From Photobacterium marinum (lineage in GTDB: Bacteria; Pseudomonadota; Gammaproteobacteria; Enterobacterales; Vibrionaceae): a DNA stretch of 64,000 bases. Positions 26,740 to 34,702 of the stretch are shown here, in pieces. Below the pieces are notes generated by a model. It was not told the origin of the DNA and made no database searches. It saw nothing but the letters and a program-made list of their open reading frames with translations. Position 1 is the stretch's first letter, and each line of letters starts with the position of its first letter. The translations under genes and the position numbers were made by a program. The stretch lies in NCBI RefSeq assembly GCF_000331515.1, contig NZ_AMZO01000006.1, positions 186,001 to 250,000 of the forward strand, read 5' to 3'.

Positions 26740-28175
26740 TTTCTCCAAAGCAGCCTTTGCCGAAAATCGGTATGCTCTACCTTGATCATGTTTTACGTTT
26801 CTTTGATAAATCTAATTTCAAAGGTTGGCCAGACAAGATCGAGCAGGTCGTTTATCACTGGGGAAATGATAAGCAGCGTTTCATCAATGAAGTGAAGCGT
26901 AAAAAGATCGAAGTCCTGATTGGTAATATTCCTGCCACCGCCTACGAAACCTTCCGTGAGATTGCTCGCGAGCTGCCTGAGGTGAAGTTTATTCCGTCGT
27001 TGGATACCCAGTTCAGCAATAAATCGAAAGAAAACGTCACCCACTTCTGTGAAAAGTATCAGTTGCCGATCCCGAAAACCCGGATCTTCTATCAGCCGGA
27101 TGAAGCGCAGGCATTCTTGCGCAGCACTGATTATCCCAAGATCGTCAAACGTTCTTACGGCCCGTCAAACTATGGCGGTTACTTCGTTCATAAGATAGAT
27201 AGCGTCGAAGAGGCTGAACGTCTGTTTACTGAGCGTCGTTATTACCCGGCATACATTCAGGATTTCGTGCCGATGAAGGCCGATATTCGGGTGATGCTGG
27301 TAGGCCATCAGCCGGTTTGTGCTTTCTGGCGTCGTCCGCCGGAAGGCGAGTGGCTGACCAATACCAGCCAGGGTGGCAGCATGGATTACCAAGATGTTCC
27401 TCAGGGGGTGTTGGATTTGGCTGTGCGGGTATCCAAAGCCGCAAATGCGGAATATTGGGCCTGTGATATCGCGGTCAGCACTGAAGATGAGTATTCGATC
27501 CTTGAGTGTGCGACTGCTTTTGCCGCCTTCCCATATATCCGTGACTGGATTGGCCAGTACCTAATGTGGTTAATGGCTCCGGATCACTTCACTAAGCCAT
27601 ACTTTGCTGAACGTAACTGGGAAGAAATAGGCAAGATCGATTCATCTTTACTTCGTACTATGCGCCATATTGCCTTCGGCCATGCCAGCTATTCAACTGA
27701 TACCGGTGAATATGCGCCAGCTGATGAGCACTATGCTTTGCATCGGGTTGCCAGGGCTTCAGGAGAAGAGTGGCCAAGTGAAGCCTGGAACTTCCAGGGT
27801 ATGCATCCGACCGGAGGGGCAAACCCTTATCTTCAACGGCAGGAAGCGGATAAAGGTACGACTGAACAAAAACAAGTCCAGAGCCAGCAGCCTGACAGCG
27901 GTATTGAAGATTGTTGCGATTTAGCTGAAGAAGCCAGCCAGATCTCGACAGAAACACCAGTGTTGCCACAACCGGAAGAGCTGGTGGCTTTCTTTCGCGG
28001 GGTGCGCGGAATAGGGGGATCACTGGCAGAGGAAATTGTTGAAACGCTCGGTGTGGAAGGGACGTTGCATGCGCTGAATGAGGAACCACAACAGTTAACT
28101 GGTTTCAGAAATCTGAAACAGAAGAAACTTGAGGCTATCCTCAGTAACTGGAGCGAATGCGAATTGATTTGTTAA
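26736..28175 (+). CDS. ATP-grasp ligase with C-terminal helix-hairpin-helix domain
   Basis: A 479-residue protein. Residues about 10-300 form an ATP-grasp domain: YPKIVKRSYGPSNYGGYFVH is the phosphate-binding loop, YIQDFVPMKADIRVMLVG and CDIAVSTEDEYSILECATAF supply the later strands. The expected E-x-N near the end reads ECAT, so metal binding may differ. An acidic Gln-rich linker (about 355-405) leads to a C-terminal helix-hairpin-helix pair: LVAFFRGVRGIGGSLAEEIV and LTGFRNLKQKKLEAILSNW. Such HhH pairs normally bind DNA or a protein partner and are unusual on a ligase. It overlaps its upstream partner and lies 9 bases before the carboxypeptidase gene. Confidence 0.85.
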   Translation: MISPKQPLPKIGMLYLDHVLRFFDKSNFKGWPDKIEQVVYHWGNDKQRFINEVKRKKIEVLIGNIPATAYETFREIARELPEVKFIPSLDTQFSNKSKENVTHFCEKYQLPIPKTRIFYQPDEAQAFLRSTDYPKIVKRSYGPSNYGGYFVHKIDSVEEAERLFTERRYYPAYIQDFVPMKADIRVMLVGHQPVCAFWRRPPEGEWLTNTSQGGSMDYQDVPQGVLDLAVRVSKAANAEYWACDIAVSTEDEYSILECATAFAAFPYIRDWIGQYLMWLMAPDHFTKPYFAERNWEEIGKIDSSLLRTMRHIAFGHASYSTDTGEYAPADEHYALHRVARASGEEWPSEAWNFQGMHPTGGANPYLQRQEADKGTTEQKQVQSQQPDSGIEDCCDLAEEASQISTETPVLPQPEELVAFFRGVRGIGGSLAEEIVETLGVEGTLHALNEEPQQLTGFRNLKQKKLEAILSNWSECELIC

Positions 28176-28184
28176 GGATTAACG

Positions 28185-30842
28185 ATGAAGAAGCAATATT
28201 TGTCGTATCAGGAGACGATTGATTTACTCTCCAAGGCCATGGAGAAGTACCCGAACCTGATTCGGATGCAAAGTATCGGTGATACCCATGAAGGGCGACC
28301 AATCATGATGGTAACGGTCTCTCAGGATGTTGCCTATGCCGATCTCAAACCGGCTTTGTTGTATACCGGAACGATTCACGCCAGAGAATGGATTGGTATC
28401 GAACTGGCGGTAAACTTCATCCAGCATTTGCTGGATAATTACCCCAGCAACCCTGATGTGGTGGAAGCACTGACCCGAAATACGCTGTACATGGTGCCCT
28501 GCCTCAATCCGGACGGTTTCGAGTACTCGCGCCAGCACTTTTCGTTCTGGCGTAAGAATCGGCGTGACAATGGAGACGGTACGTTCGGAGTGGATTTGAA
28601 CCGTAACTTCGGCATCAATTTCCGCCAGTCAAAAGACACCCGCTCGAATATATACGGTGGTCCTGAGGCGTTTTCTGAGCCTGAGACCCAGGCCATTAAG
28701 CGCTTTGTGGAAAGTCATGACAATATCCGGATTGCGCTGGATTACCACTCCCAGGGTAATGTGTTCTTCCCGGCTCATAAATTCAATCATGAGGCTGAGA
28801 TTGAAGGTACAGATCTGAATATTCTCTGTGCCAACATGGCCAATGAGATCCACAAGGTTACTAAGCGACAGTACGGTATCCACCGTGGTAAGCCGCCGGC
28901 AAACCTGATCCACGGCAGTGGCCGTGAGTACTATTACGATCGCGGTATCTTGTCTTCTGTTGTGGAAGTCGGCAGCCGGAATATCCCGGATTACCTGATC
29001 AATATGTCGCAAAGTGTGGATGAAAATATACCTGCATTGCTTTATGCGCTGGGAACAGCGATAAACTATTCAGATCTTGCGCCGAAAAGACCGGAAAACT
29101 TCACCATTAAGGACGTATCAGCTAATCAGGCGGTGCTTTGCTGGGATCATCAGAGCGAAGATGATGGTTGTTACTATCAGGTTTACCGCAGTGAATCGCC
29201 TAAGCATCACTGTACAAGAGAAAACCTGATCGCCATTACTTCCCAGAATGAATATACCGACAAACAGCTCAAGTCCGGACACCGCTATTATTACAACCTG
29301 CGTAAGGTGGATCGGGTCAGCCGGATCAAATCACCGTTTGCGCCGGAGCTGAAAATCAAGACCAACCTGGAAAAAGATGAATTTGCTTTTACCCTGTTCC
29401 CTAATCCGGAACAGGCGGGTTATGTCGGTGAGCTGACAAAAGCGCATAATGCAGAGCATTTCGGCAATAACTCGCTGTTTATCGGCGTCAATAAGACCAA
29501 AGGGATCTGCTACGGCGTTATTGATTTCAATATCGATCGGATCCCATCGGACGCGATCATCAAGGATGCGGTGTTCTCCCTGTATCCGATGAACCGTGTC
29601 GGGGCGAAAATTGAAAACTATGGTGAGTGGTCGGTCTCGATCCTCAATCCGGACGATATCAGCGATATTACTAACTTTGATGAGATCCAGGCGGCGACAC
29701 CGCTGCAAACTCTGGGGAATGCGATCGATTCCGATCAGTTAACTCAGGGGATCTGGAAGAACTGGCGCTTCAGTGCGATGGAGAAGCAGCTGGTTCAGGA
29801 TCAACTGGAGAAAGGACGCTTATTGCTTCGGATACAGGGGCCGGATCATCTGCCGCTGTGTAATGACTCCCAGATGATGCAGTTCGATATTGGTTATGGT
29901 CGCTTCGGCGGTGGTATCCATTATCGGCCGTGCCTGGATCTTATCTATACCCGCCGCCCGTACCATGTTGCCCTGGCGGCAACAGACTGCCATACCATCA
30001 GCCGCAACGAGCCTCAGCAGGGTGTGCTGCAATGTGGTTTTGATGAACATGGGGATACTGTATTCGGACAGATGGCGTTCTCGCTGTCTTGTATCAGTGA
30101 TGCCAAAGATATAGTGATCACCCAGGCTTACTTTGCTATTGAAAGCGAGTCATTGCCGGAAGAGGCTCAGCCGATGCGGTTTACGGTTGAAATCGCTGAG
30201 CTTGAGAATCCCGATTATGACAGCGTTAAACAACGCGAAAAAATCGAGTTCCTCGGCTATGAAGTCAGCAGCGAGGATTTGGCTAAAACACCGCGCCAGC
30301 TATATATGTTCGACAGTTCGGCCAGGCAGCACCTTGAGCAGTTCCACAGCGAGAGGAAGACGGTGAATCTAATCATTCGTGCTACGTCTTCATCCCGCCA
30401 GAAACAGGCGCTGGTCAACTGGCATTCGCTTGATAGCGAGCAACGGCCCGAGTTAGTGATTGAGTATATTGAACGCCGTAAGCAGCCGCTCGAGACCCCA
30501 CAGAACCTGCAGGCAACCTTACAGGATGGTTTGGTGAAGTTGGCCTGGGATCATGTGGAAGAGGACGATTTTGTCGGTTTTTATGTGGTTCGAAACTGCT
30601 TCCATCCACCGCGTTCACCGTTTGACGGCGTGAAGTTATATGCGGGTAAAGACGGCTATACTTTCGATCGCTTTGGCAACGCTAATATCCCGAAATATTA
30701 CTCTGTGTTCAGCTATGACAATGTGCCGAACTATTCTGTACCGGCAACGCTGAAGTTTAGTGCCGATGAGGTAACGCCAGTTGTCTATGATGAGTTTGAA
30801 GCTCAGGATGAGATAGAAAAGCGCTACCGCAACGGAGATTAA
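28185..30842 (+). CDS. M14 zinc carboxypeptidase with FnIII and DNRLRE-like domains
   Basis: An 885-residue protein. Residues about 5-295 are an M14 carboxypeptidase with all catalytic residues: zinc ligands His65 and Glu68 (TIHAREWIG) and His188 (ALDYHSQGN), substrate Asn139-Arg140 (VDLNRNFG) and general base Glu261 (VVEVGS). A fibronectin-type-III-like domain follows (about 299-390). Then come two beta-sandwich domains of the DNRLRE type, each ending with a pattern like RPELVIEY or RPCLDLIY, and a second FnIII-like domain (about 770-860). No signal peptide is visible, although such modules are usually extracellular. AAGGA precedes the ATG. It probably trims or hydrolyses amide-linked products of the two ligases. 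Confidence 0.88.
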   Translation: MKKQYLSYQETIDLLSKAMEKYPNLIRMQSIGDTHEGRPIMMVTVSQDVAYADLKPALLYTGTIHAREWIGIELAVNFIQHLLDNYPSNPDVVEALTRNTLYMVPCLNPDGFEYSRQHFSFWRKNRRDNGDGTFGVDLNRNFGINFRQSKDTRSNIYGGPEAFSEPETQAIKRFVESHDNIRIALDYHSQGNVFFPAHKFNHEAEIEGTDLNILCANMANEIHKVTKRQYGIHRGKPPANLIHGSGREYYYDRGILSSVVEVGSRNIPDYLINMSQSVDENIPALLYALGTAINYSDLAPKRPENFTIKDVSANQAVLCWDHQSEDDGCYYQVYRSESPKHHCTRENLIAITSQNEYTDKQLKSGHRYYYNLRKVDRVSRIKSPFAPELKIKTNLEKDEFAFTLFPNPEQAGYVGELTKAHNAEHFGNNSLFIGVNKTKGICYGVIDFNIDRIPSDAIIKDAVFSLYPMNRVGAKIENYGEWSVSILNPDDISDITNFDEIQAATPLQTLGNAIDSDQLTQGIWKNWRFSAMEKQLVQDQLEKGRLLLRIQGPDHLPLCNDSQMMQFDIGYGRFGGGIHYRPCLDLIYTRRPYHVALAATDCHTISRNEPQQGVLQCGFDEHGDTVFGQMAFSLSCISDAKDIVITQAYFAIESESLPEEAQPMRFTVEIAELENPDYDSVKQREKIEFLGYEVSSEDLAKTPRQLYMFDSSARQHLEQFHSERKTVNLIIRATSSSRQKQALVNWHSLDSEQRPELVIEYIERRKQPLETPQNLQATLQDGLVKLAWDHVEEDDFVGFYVVRNCFHPPRSPFDGVKLYAGKDGYTFDRFGNANIPKYYSVFSYDNVPNYSVPATLKFSADEVTPVVYDEFEAQDEIEKRYRNGD

Positions 30843-30869
30843 TATCAGCAAGATCTGTTCGTAAAATTG

Positions 30870-30905
30870 AAAGCCGTTCGCAATGATGCGGGCGGCTTTT
30901 TGTTT
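30870..30905 (+). terminator. Rho-independent terminator of the ligase/carboxypeptidase operon
   Basis: AAAGCCG / CGGCTTT outer stem and CGCA / TGCG inner stem with a 3-4 base loop, followed by TTTTTG. It lies 28 bases past the M14 stop codon and closes the three-gene operon. Confidence 0.85.
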
Positions 30906-31017
30906 GCATATTTGGTTGGTATTAATCAAATCAATTATGAATAGAAATATCATCAATTTGAATCATAAAAATAGGGCTCGTACACTGGCAGTGTAGGGCA
31001 TATTCCTGGGTAGTTGT

Positions 31018-31668
31018 ATGAATGAGAGTCAGAATATGGAAGACAAGATACTGACTGCCAATGATTTAGGTTCTGGTTTTGAGCATAGTGCGCATGAGCA
31101 TTTGACCCGCCAGTTAAGGCTAGGGCAGCATCTGGCGATATCAGGGCCGTCAGGGTGCGGCAAAACCAGTTTGTTATTGGTGTTGGCTGGTTTACAGCCG
31201 CCTGCCACCGGAAAACTTAGCTGGCAGGGAAAAACAATTGATGTTGATTCGCTTAAATGGTGGCGACAGCAGTTCTGTTATTTACCGCAACAGCCGGTAA
31301 TGGGGGCGGAGACTGTTGGTCAGGTACTTCGCTTACCTTGGCACCTTAAGGCTATGACATCACAGCCACCGGGTGATGTTCAGTGTCAGCGTATCCTTGA
31401 GCAACTGGCAATAAAGCATAGCCTTGATAAGCTGATCTCTCAGCTCTCCGGCGGGGAAAAGCAAAGGTTGGCAATTGCGCGGGCTTGGTTGATGGAGCGG
31501 CCTGTATGGTTATTGGATGAACCAACATCGGCACTGGATCCGGCCAGTCGCGACAGGGTTATAGAGCTGTTGACAGCCGAGCCGAGAATTTCTGTATCGG
31601 TATCTCATGATCCGGTTTGGCTGGAAAGTTGCCAGTATCAGCATCAGATGGGTGGCCATCATGAATAG
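31018..31668 (+). CDS. fetA: Iron-export-type ABC transporter ATPase (FetA/YbbL family)
   Basis: A 216-residue ATPase subunit. Walker A is GPSGCGKTS at 43-51, the Q-loop is YLPQQPVMG, the signature is QLSGGEKQRLAIARA, and Walker B is VWLLDEPTSALDP with the switch His in VSHDPVW. It is paired with a FetB/YbbM-type permease by an 8-base overlap. In E. coli FetAB exports iron and eases peroxide stress under iron load; that role is inferred here from family and pairing. A second ATG six codons on has an equally good ribosome site, so the exact start is uncertain. Confidence 0.85.
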   Translation: MNESQNMEDKILTANDLGSGFEHSAHEHLTRQLRLGQHLAISGPSGCGKTSLLLVLAGLQPPATGKLSWQGKTIDVDSLKWWRQQFCYLPQQPVMGAETVGQVLRLPWHLKAMTSQPPGDVQCQRILEQLAIKHSLDKLISQLSGGEKQRLAIARAWLMERPVWLLDEPTSALDPASRDRVIELLTAEPRISVSVSHDPVWLESCQYQHQMGGHHE

Positions 31669-32431
31669 CGCGTTAGAGATCAGCAATTTTGCACTAGGTG
31701 GCTTTTATCTTTTGTTGTTATTGCCTTTACTGTTATTTCATCGTTGGCAGTTGGGATTAGGGCGTTCGCTGGTTGAAGCTGCGCTGAGGATGACACTGCA
31801 ACTGGCGGTGGTTGGTATTTACCTGCAAGCGTTATTTGCCTTTCAGAGTCCGGGCCTGAATATATTGTGGCTGTCTGTGATGATATTAGTGGCCGGTTTC
31901 AGTATCTGCCGACGGGCTGAAGTGAAGGTGAAAAAGGTGCTACCTGCGGTGATCATCGGGCATCTTGCAGCTTTGTTGTTGGTGTTGCCGCTGTTATTGG
32001 CCGGTGTGATTCAGGCGCAGCCTTGGTGGCAGGCGCAGTACATGATCCCGGTTGCCGGTATGCTGCTGGGTAACTGCCTGACCGCTAATGTTCTGGCTCT
32101 GGAGCGCTGGTATAGCGGCCTGAAGGATAAGCAGAACGAGTATCAGTTTTACCTGGCTCTTGGGGCGCCCAATCCTGTGTTGCCGTTTATTCAGGTTGCT
32201 GTCAGAGCGGCATTGTCACCACAGCTGGCATCTATGGCAACACTGGGTATTGTCAGTTTGCCGGGAATGATGACAGGACAGATCCTTGGTGGCACAGAAC
32301 CTATACTGGCAGTGAAATACCAACTGCTGATAATGGTAGCGATATTTATGGCTGCGGCAGTGTCAGTTGCCACAACCCTGGTTGTGGTTAGTCGATATGC
32401 ATTTAACCGTTATGGTCAGCTGGTAATATAA
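31661..32431 (+). CDS. fetB: Iron-export-type ABC transporter permease (FetB/YbbM, UPF0014)
   Basis: A 256-residue membrane protein with about seven hydrophobic helices. The family signature is visible as VEAALRMTLQLAVVGIYLQA near the start and IVSLPGMMTGQILGGTEPI towards the end, with MIPVAGMLLGNCLTANVLAL in the middle. The ATG at 31661 overlaps the end of fetA; an upstream in-frame start lies inside fetA and lacks a ribosome site. It forms one export unit with FetA. A bidirectional terminator follows. Confidence 0.88.
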   Translation: MNSALEISNFALGGFYLLLLLPLLLFHRWQLGLGRSLVEAALRMTLQLAVVGIYLQALFAFQSPGLNILWLSVMILVAGFSICRRAEVKVKKVLPAVIIGHLAALLLVLPLLLAGVIQAQPWWQAQYMIPVAGMLLGNCLTANVLALERWYSGLKDKQNEYQFYLALGAPNPVLPFIQVAVRAALSPQLASMATLGIVSLPGMMTGQILGGTEPILAVKYQLLIMVAIFMAAAVSVATTLVVVSRYAFNRYGQLVI

Positions 32432-32466
32432 GTAATTAAAATTATTAAGTTTATAAACATAAAAGA

Positions 32467-32498
32467 AAGAGGGACTCATTAAATAATGAATCCCTCTT
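32467..32498. terminator. Bidirectional terminator between fetB and the Sel1 gene
   Basis: AAGAGGGA / TCCCTCTT arms (32467-32474 with 32491-32498) and an inner stem TCATT / AATGA around AAAT. T-rich sequence follows on both strands, which suits the two converging transcripts. Confidence 0.7.
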
Positions 32499-32587
32499 CT
32501 TAATAATCAGGCAGACTGAATAAATACAATAACTTAGTTTTATTTAAGTCTGTATTTTGTATTGTCTTCTAATTAATAATATTTTGA

Positions 32588-33049
32588 TTAAGCGTAAAAA
32601 TTATCAAGCAGTTCTTTTGAGTCATCATTACCATTCAGGAATGATTCATTCAGCCAATATAGACCCTGCTCAATATCTTCTTGGTTATTACCGTCAAGTA
32701 ATAAAGTAGCACCAATTTGGTACTGTGCTTCCGCTTCACCATTCTGTGCTGCTTTCTCGAACAGGCTCAGAGAGCGCTGGTCGTCCTGAGGGCAGTACTG
32801 GCCTTGCTGGTACAGCGAAGCCAGACACAGCTGTGCGTAGCTGTCATTGAACTTATCACCCAGCTCTAAGAAATAGATCGCATTCTTATAGTCATTAGAG
32901 CCTAGGTAATATTGATACATTAATTCAGTAACTTCTGCATTTTCAACAGAAGACTCTTTTAATGTAGTCAATAGTTCAGTTGAAATTGAAGTAGTCAGCA
33001 GCTGATCTTCAATTTCCGCCAGATTTAATTCTTGTGCATTATTCGACAT
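32588..33049 (-). CDS. Sel1-like tetratricopeptide repeat protein
   Basis: A 153-residue acidic, soluble protein. Two to three Sel1-like repeats (A-x-x-x-L-G-x-x-Y-x-x-G with helix pairs) appear in AQLCLASLYQQGQYCPQDDQ, SLSLFEKAAQNGEAEAQYQI and the following GLYWLNESFLNGNDDSKELL. Such repeats mediate protein contacts. No signal peptide is present and the N-terminus is a leucine-rich acidic helix. It is convergent with fetAB and stands alone. Partner unknown. Confidence 0.8.
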   Translation of the reverse strand: MSNNAQELNLAEIEDQLLTTSISTELLTTLKESSVENAEVTELMYQYYLGSNDYKNAIYFLELGDKFNDSYAQLCLASLYQQGQYCPQDDQRSLSLFEKAAQNGEAEAQYQIGATLLLDGNNQEDIEQGLYWLNESFLNGNDDSKELLDNFYA

Positions 33050-33191
33050 GATTTATCCATCCCCTAAAAGCGAGAAATTAAAATAACAGAACAAATGAAC
33101 ACATTAAATAAATGCACCTTTATTGAAAATTGATAATAAATCAACATGCTAGTTTTTTAATTTTTTTATTTATTCTTTAATTCAGTCGGTT

Positions 33192-33237
33192 AACAAACCC
33201 CAAAAACGTGATCGCCATCACGCTTTTGTGGTTTGTT
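33192..33237. promoter_or_regulatory. Long hairpin containing a CRP-like palindrome
   Basis: AACAAACC (33192-33199) pairs with GGTTTGTT (33230-33237), AAAA with TTTT, and CGTGAT with ATCACG, with only two mismatched positions over 46 bases. The core CGTGA-N6-TCACG keeps the CRP half-site spacing (TGTGA-N6-TCACA) with outer-base changes. It lies about 145 bases upstream of the Sel1 gene (minus) and 360 upstream of the hydrolase gene (plus). T-rich sequence follows on the plus strand, so it could instead be a terminator. The surrounding 33050-33597 gap holds no convincing gene. Confidence 0.5.
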
Positions 33238-33597
33238 TGTTGCTTTTTTGACCAGCCTGAAAGGTGTAATGTTACTCCGAGAGGGTGTTTTTGAATAAGT
33301 ATGAAATTAATAATTAGTGGTGGAAATGCCTTGTTGGCGCTTCCTGAGCGGTGTTAATGGTCCAGGTTGGCTGTTTCTGCCTTTAATGATGCAGTTTGAT
33401 CAACTTATTCGATGTCGTATTACCTTACGTGACGCTGTTAACAATTATGTTGTGATTCTGGTTTTGTATTCAGCTAAAGCAGGCGGAAATCAAGGTGTTA
33501 ACTATACTTTTTGACGAGTACGCTGATTATTGGTGTCGGAACTACACCATGAGTCGGGTTCGTTTTCTTTTTTGACAGGGAAAAAGGTATGACTTTC

Positions 33598-34638
33598 ATG
33601 GCTGAAAAAGGTAACAGTAAGAGTGAATATGTAAGAGGGATGGGGGAGAAGATAGTTAAATATTTGTGGTGGGCCGGACTGAAGAAAGCGGCAACCTCCA
33701 TGGAGAACAGGCTCCCAAAACCTAAGCAGCTGCTCACTGAATTCCAGAAGGGGTTGGCAGAAATCAGTTCGCTGCACAAAGTACTTGGGGGTAATCCTTT
33801 GAGTCCATTTTATGCGGAAGACAGTGAGCTCAACAGTAAATCTTACGACAGTAAGTTGAGTCATAAGGAAGCTGTGCTGAATTTCTTTTTTGATCATGAA
33901 ACGCCTGATGATAAAGAAGATCAGATTGTTCCCCTGCTTCCTCAGGAAGGTCGCAAGTATAGCCATAAAACACCTAATGAAAGTTGGTTTTTCCTTAACG
34001 GAATCGGTACCAACGAGGATATGGCCAGGGTTAATGCACGTATGATCAGTGATATTTTTAAGCGTCCTGTTACTGCTCTGCATAATCCGACAAACGGCTT
34101 TATTCATGATTTGGTTGAGGTACTTAACGGTCGGGGTAGCTGCCGTAAAACGGAAATAGCCCACTCTGCTAAAGAGCAAATTTGGCAGCAGCTGTTAAAA
34201 ATCAAAGCAAACATGAAAGATGCCGGGTCTGTTGGAAGGAAAGAGTGCAAAGTGGTTGTTATTGCACATTCGCAGGGGGGCATCATTATGTCGAATGTGA
34301 TCGGTATGCTGCTTGATGAGCACCCCGGCGATCCATTGTTGGATCAATTGGAAGTTTACACTTTTGCATCTGCACATACGGAATTCCCGTCACCATGGCA
34401 CCAGGATCGAACTAAGTATGATGTGCCTTTCTGTGAGCACTTTGCTAATGATGAAGACTTTGTTGCCCGTATCGGCGTGATCAATGGTGGCAGTAAGAAA
34501 ACAACCGGGCAGATCTATCTTAAGGAAGGGGCTGGTCACCTGCTGAACTGCCACTATCTGAGAGATTTTGCCAAGGGTCGATATGGAAAAGACAGCAGAC
34601 TCTATTCGCTTTGTAATGGTAAGCGATTGTCAGATTGA
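33598..34638 (+). CDS. Alpha/beta hydrolase, lipase-like
   Basis: A 346-residue protein without a signal peptide. The nucleophile elbow is VVVIAHSQGG (G-x-S-x-G type, here H-S-Q-G), about residue 220. Upstream is FFLNGIGTNEDMARVNARMI followed by TALHNPTNGFIHDLVEVL, a pattern seen in DUF676-like lipases. A probable acid Asp lies in FANDEDFVARIG and the His in GAGHLLNCHYL. The N-terminal 110 residues are helical and basic. The start at 33598 has AAGG ten bases upstream; an ATG three codons earlier is too close. Similar folds occur among type VI secretion lipases, but nothing nearby supports that. Confidence 0.8.
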   Translation: MAEKGNSKSEYVRGMGEKIVKYLWWAGLKKAATSMENRLPKPKQLLTEFQKGLAEISSLHKVLGGNPLSPFYAEDSELNSKSYDSKLSHKEAVLNFFFDHETPDDKEDQIVPLLPQEGRKYSHKTPNESWFFLNGIGTNEDMARVNARMISDIFKRPVTALHNPTNGFIHDLVEVLNGRGSCRKTEIAHSAKEQIWQQLLKIKANMKDAGSVGRKECKVVVIAHSQGGIIMSNVIGMLLDEHPGDPLLDQLEVYTFASAHTEFPSPWHQDRTKYDVPFCEHFANDEDFVARIGVINGGSKKTTGQIYLKEGAGHLLNCHYLRDFAKGRYGKDSRLYSLCNGKRLSD

Positions 34639-34653
34639 TATCCGGCATTTTCA

Positions 34654-34684
34654 GACAAAAAGCGCGATTATCGCGCTTTTTGTC
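34654..34684. terminator. Bidirectional terminator between the hydrolase and NCS2 permease genes
   Basis: A near-perfect palindrome: GACAAAAAGCGCGAT pairs with ATCGCGCTTTTTGTC around a single T. It has A/T-rich outer arms on both sides, the usual form shared by converging genes. Confidence 0.88.
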
Positions 34685-34702
34685 ATTAAAGATGGCTGTA
34701 AT

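Noticed and set aside
33317-33514. A 65-codon open frame on the plus strand in the gap before the hydrolase gene.
   Set aside because: Poor ribosome binding context, no motif, and no coding-like codon pattern.
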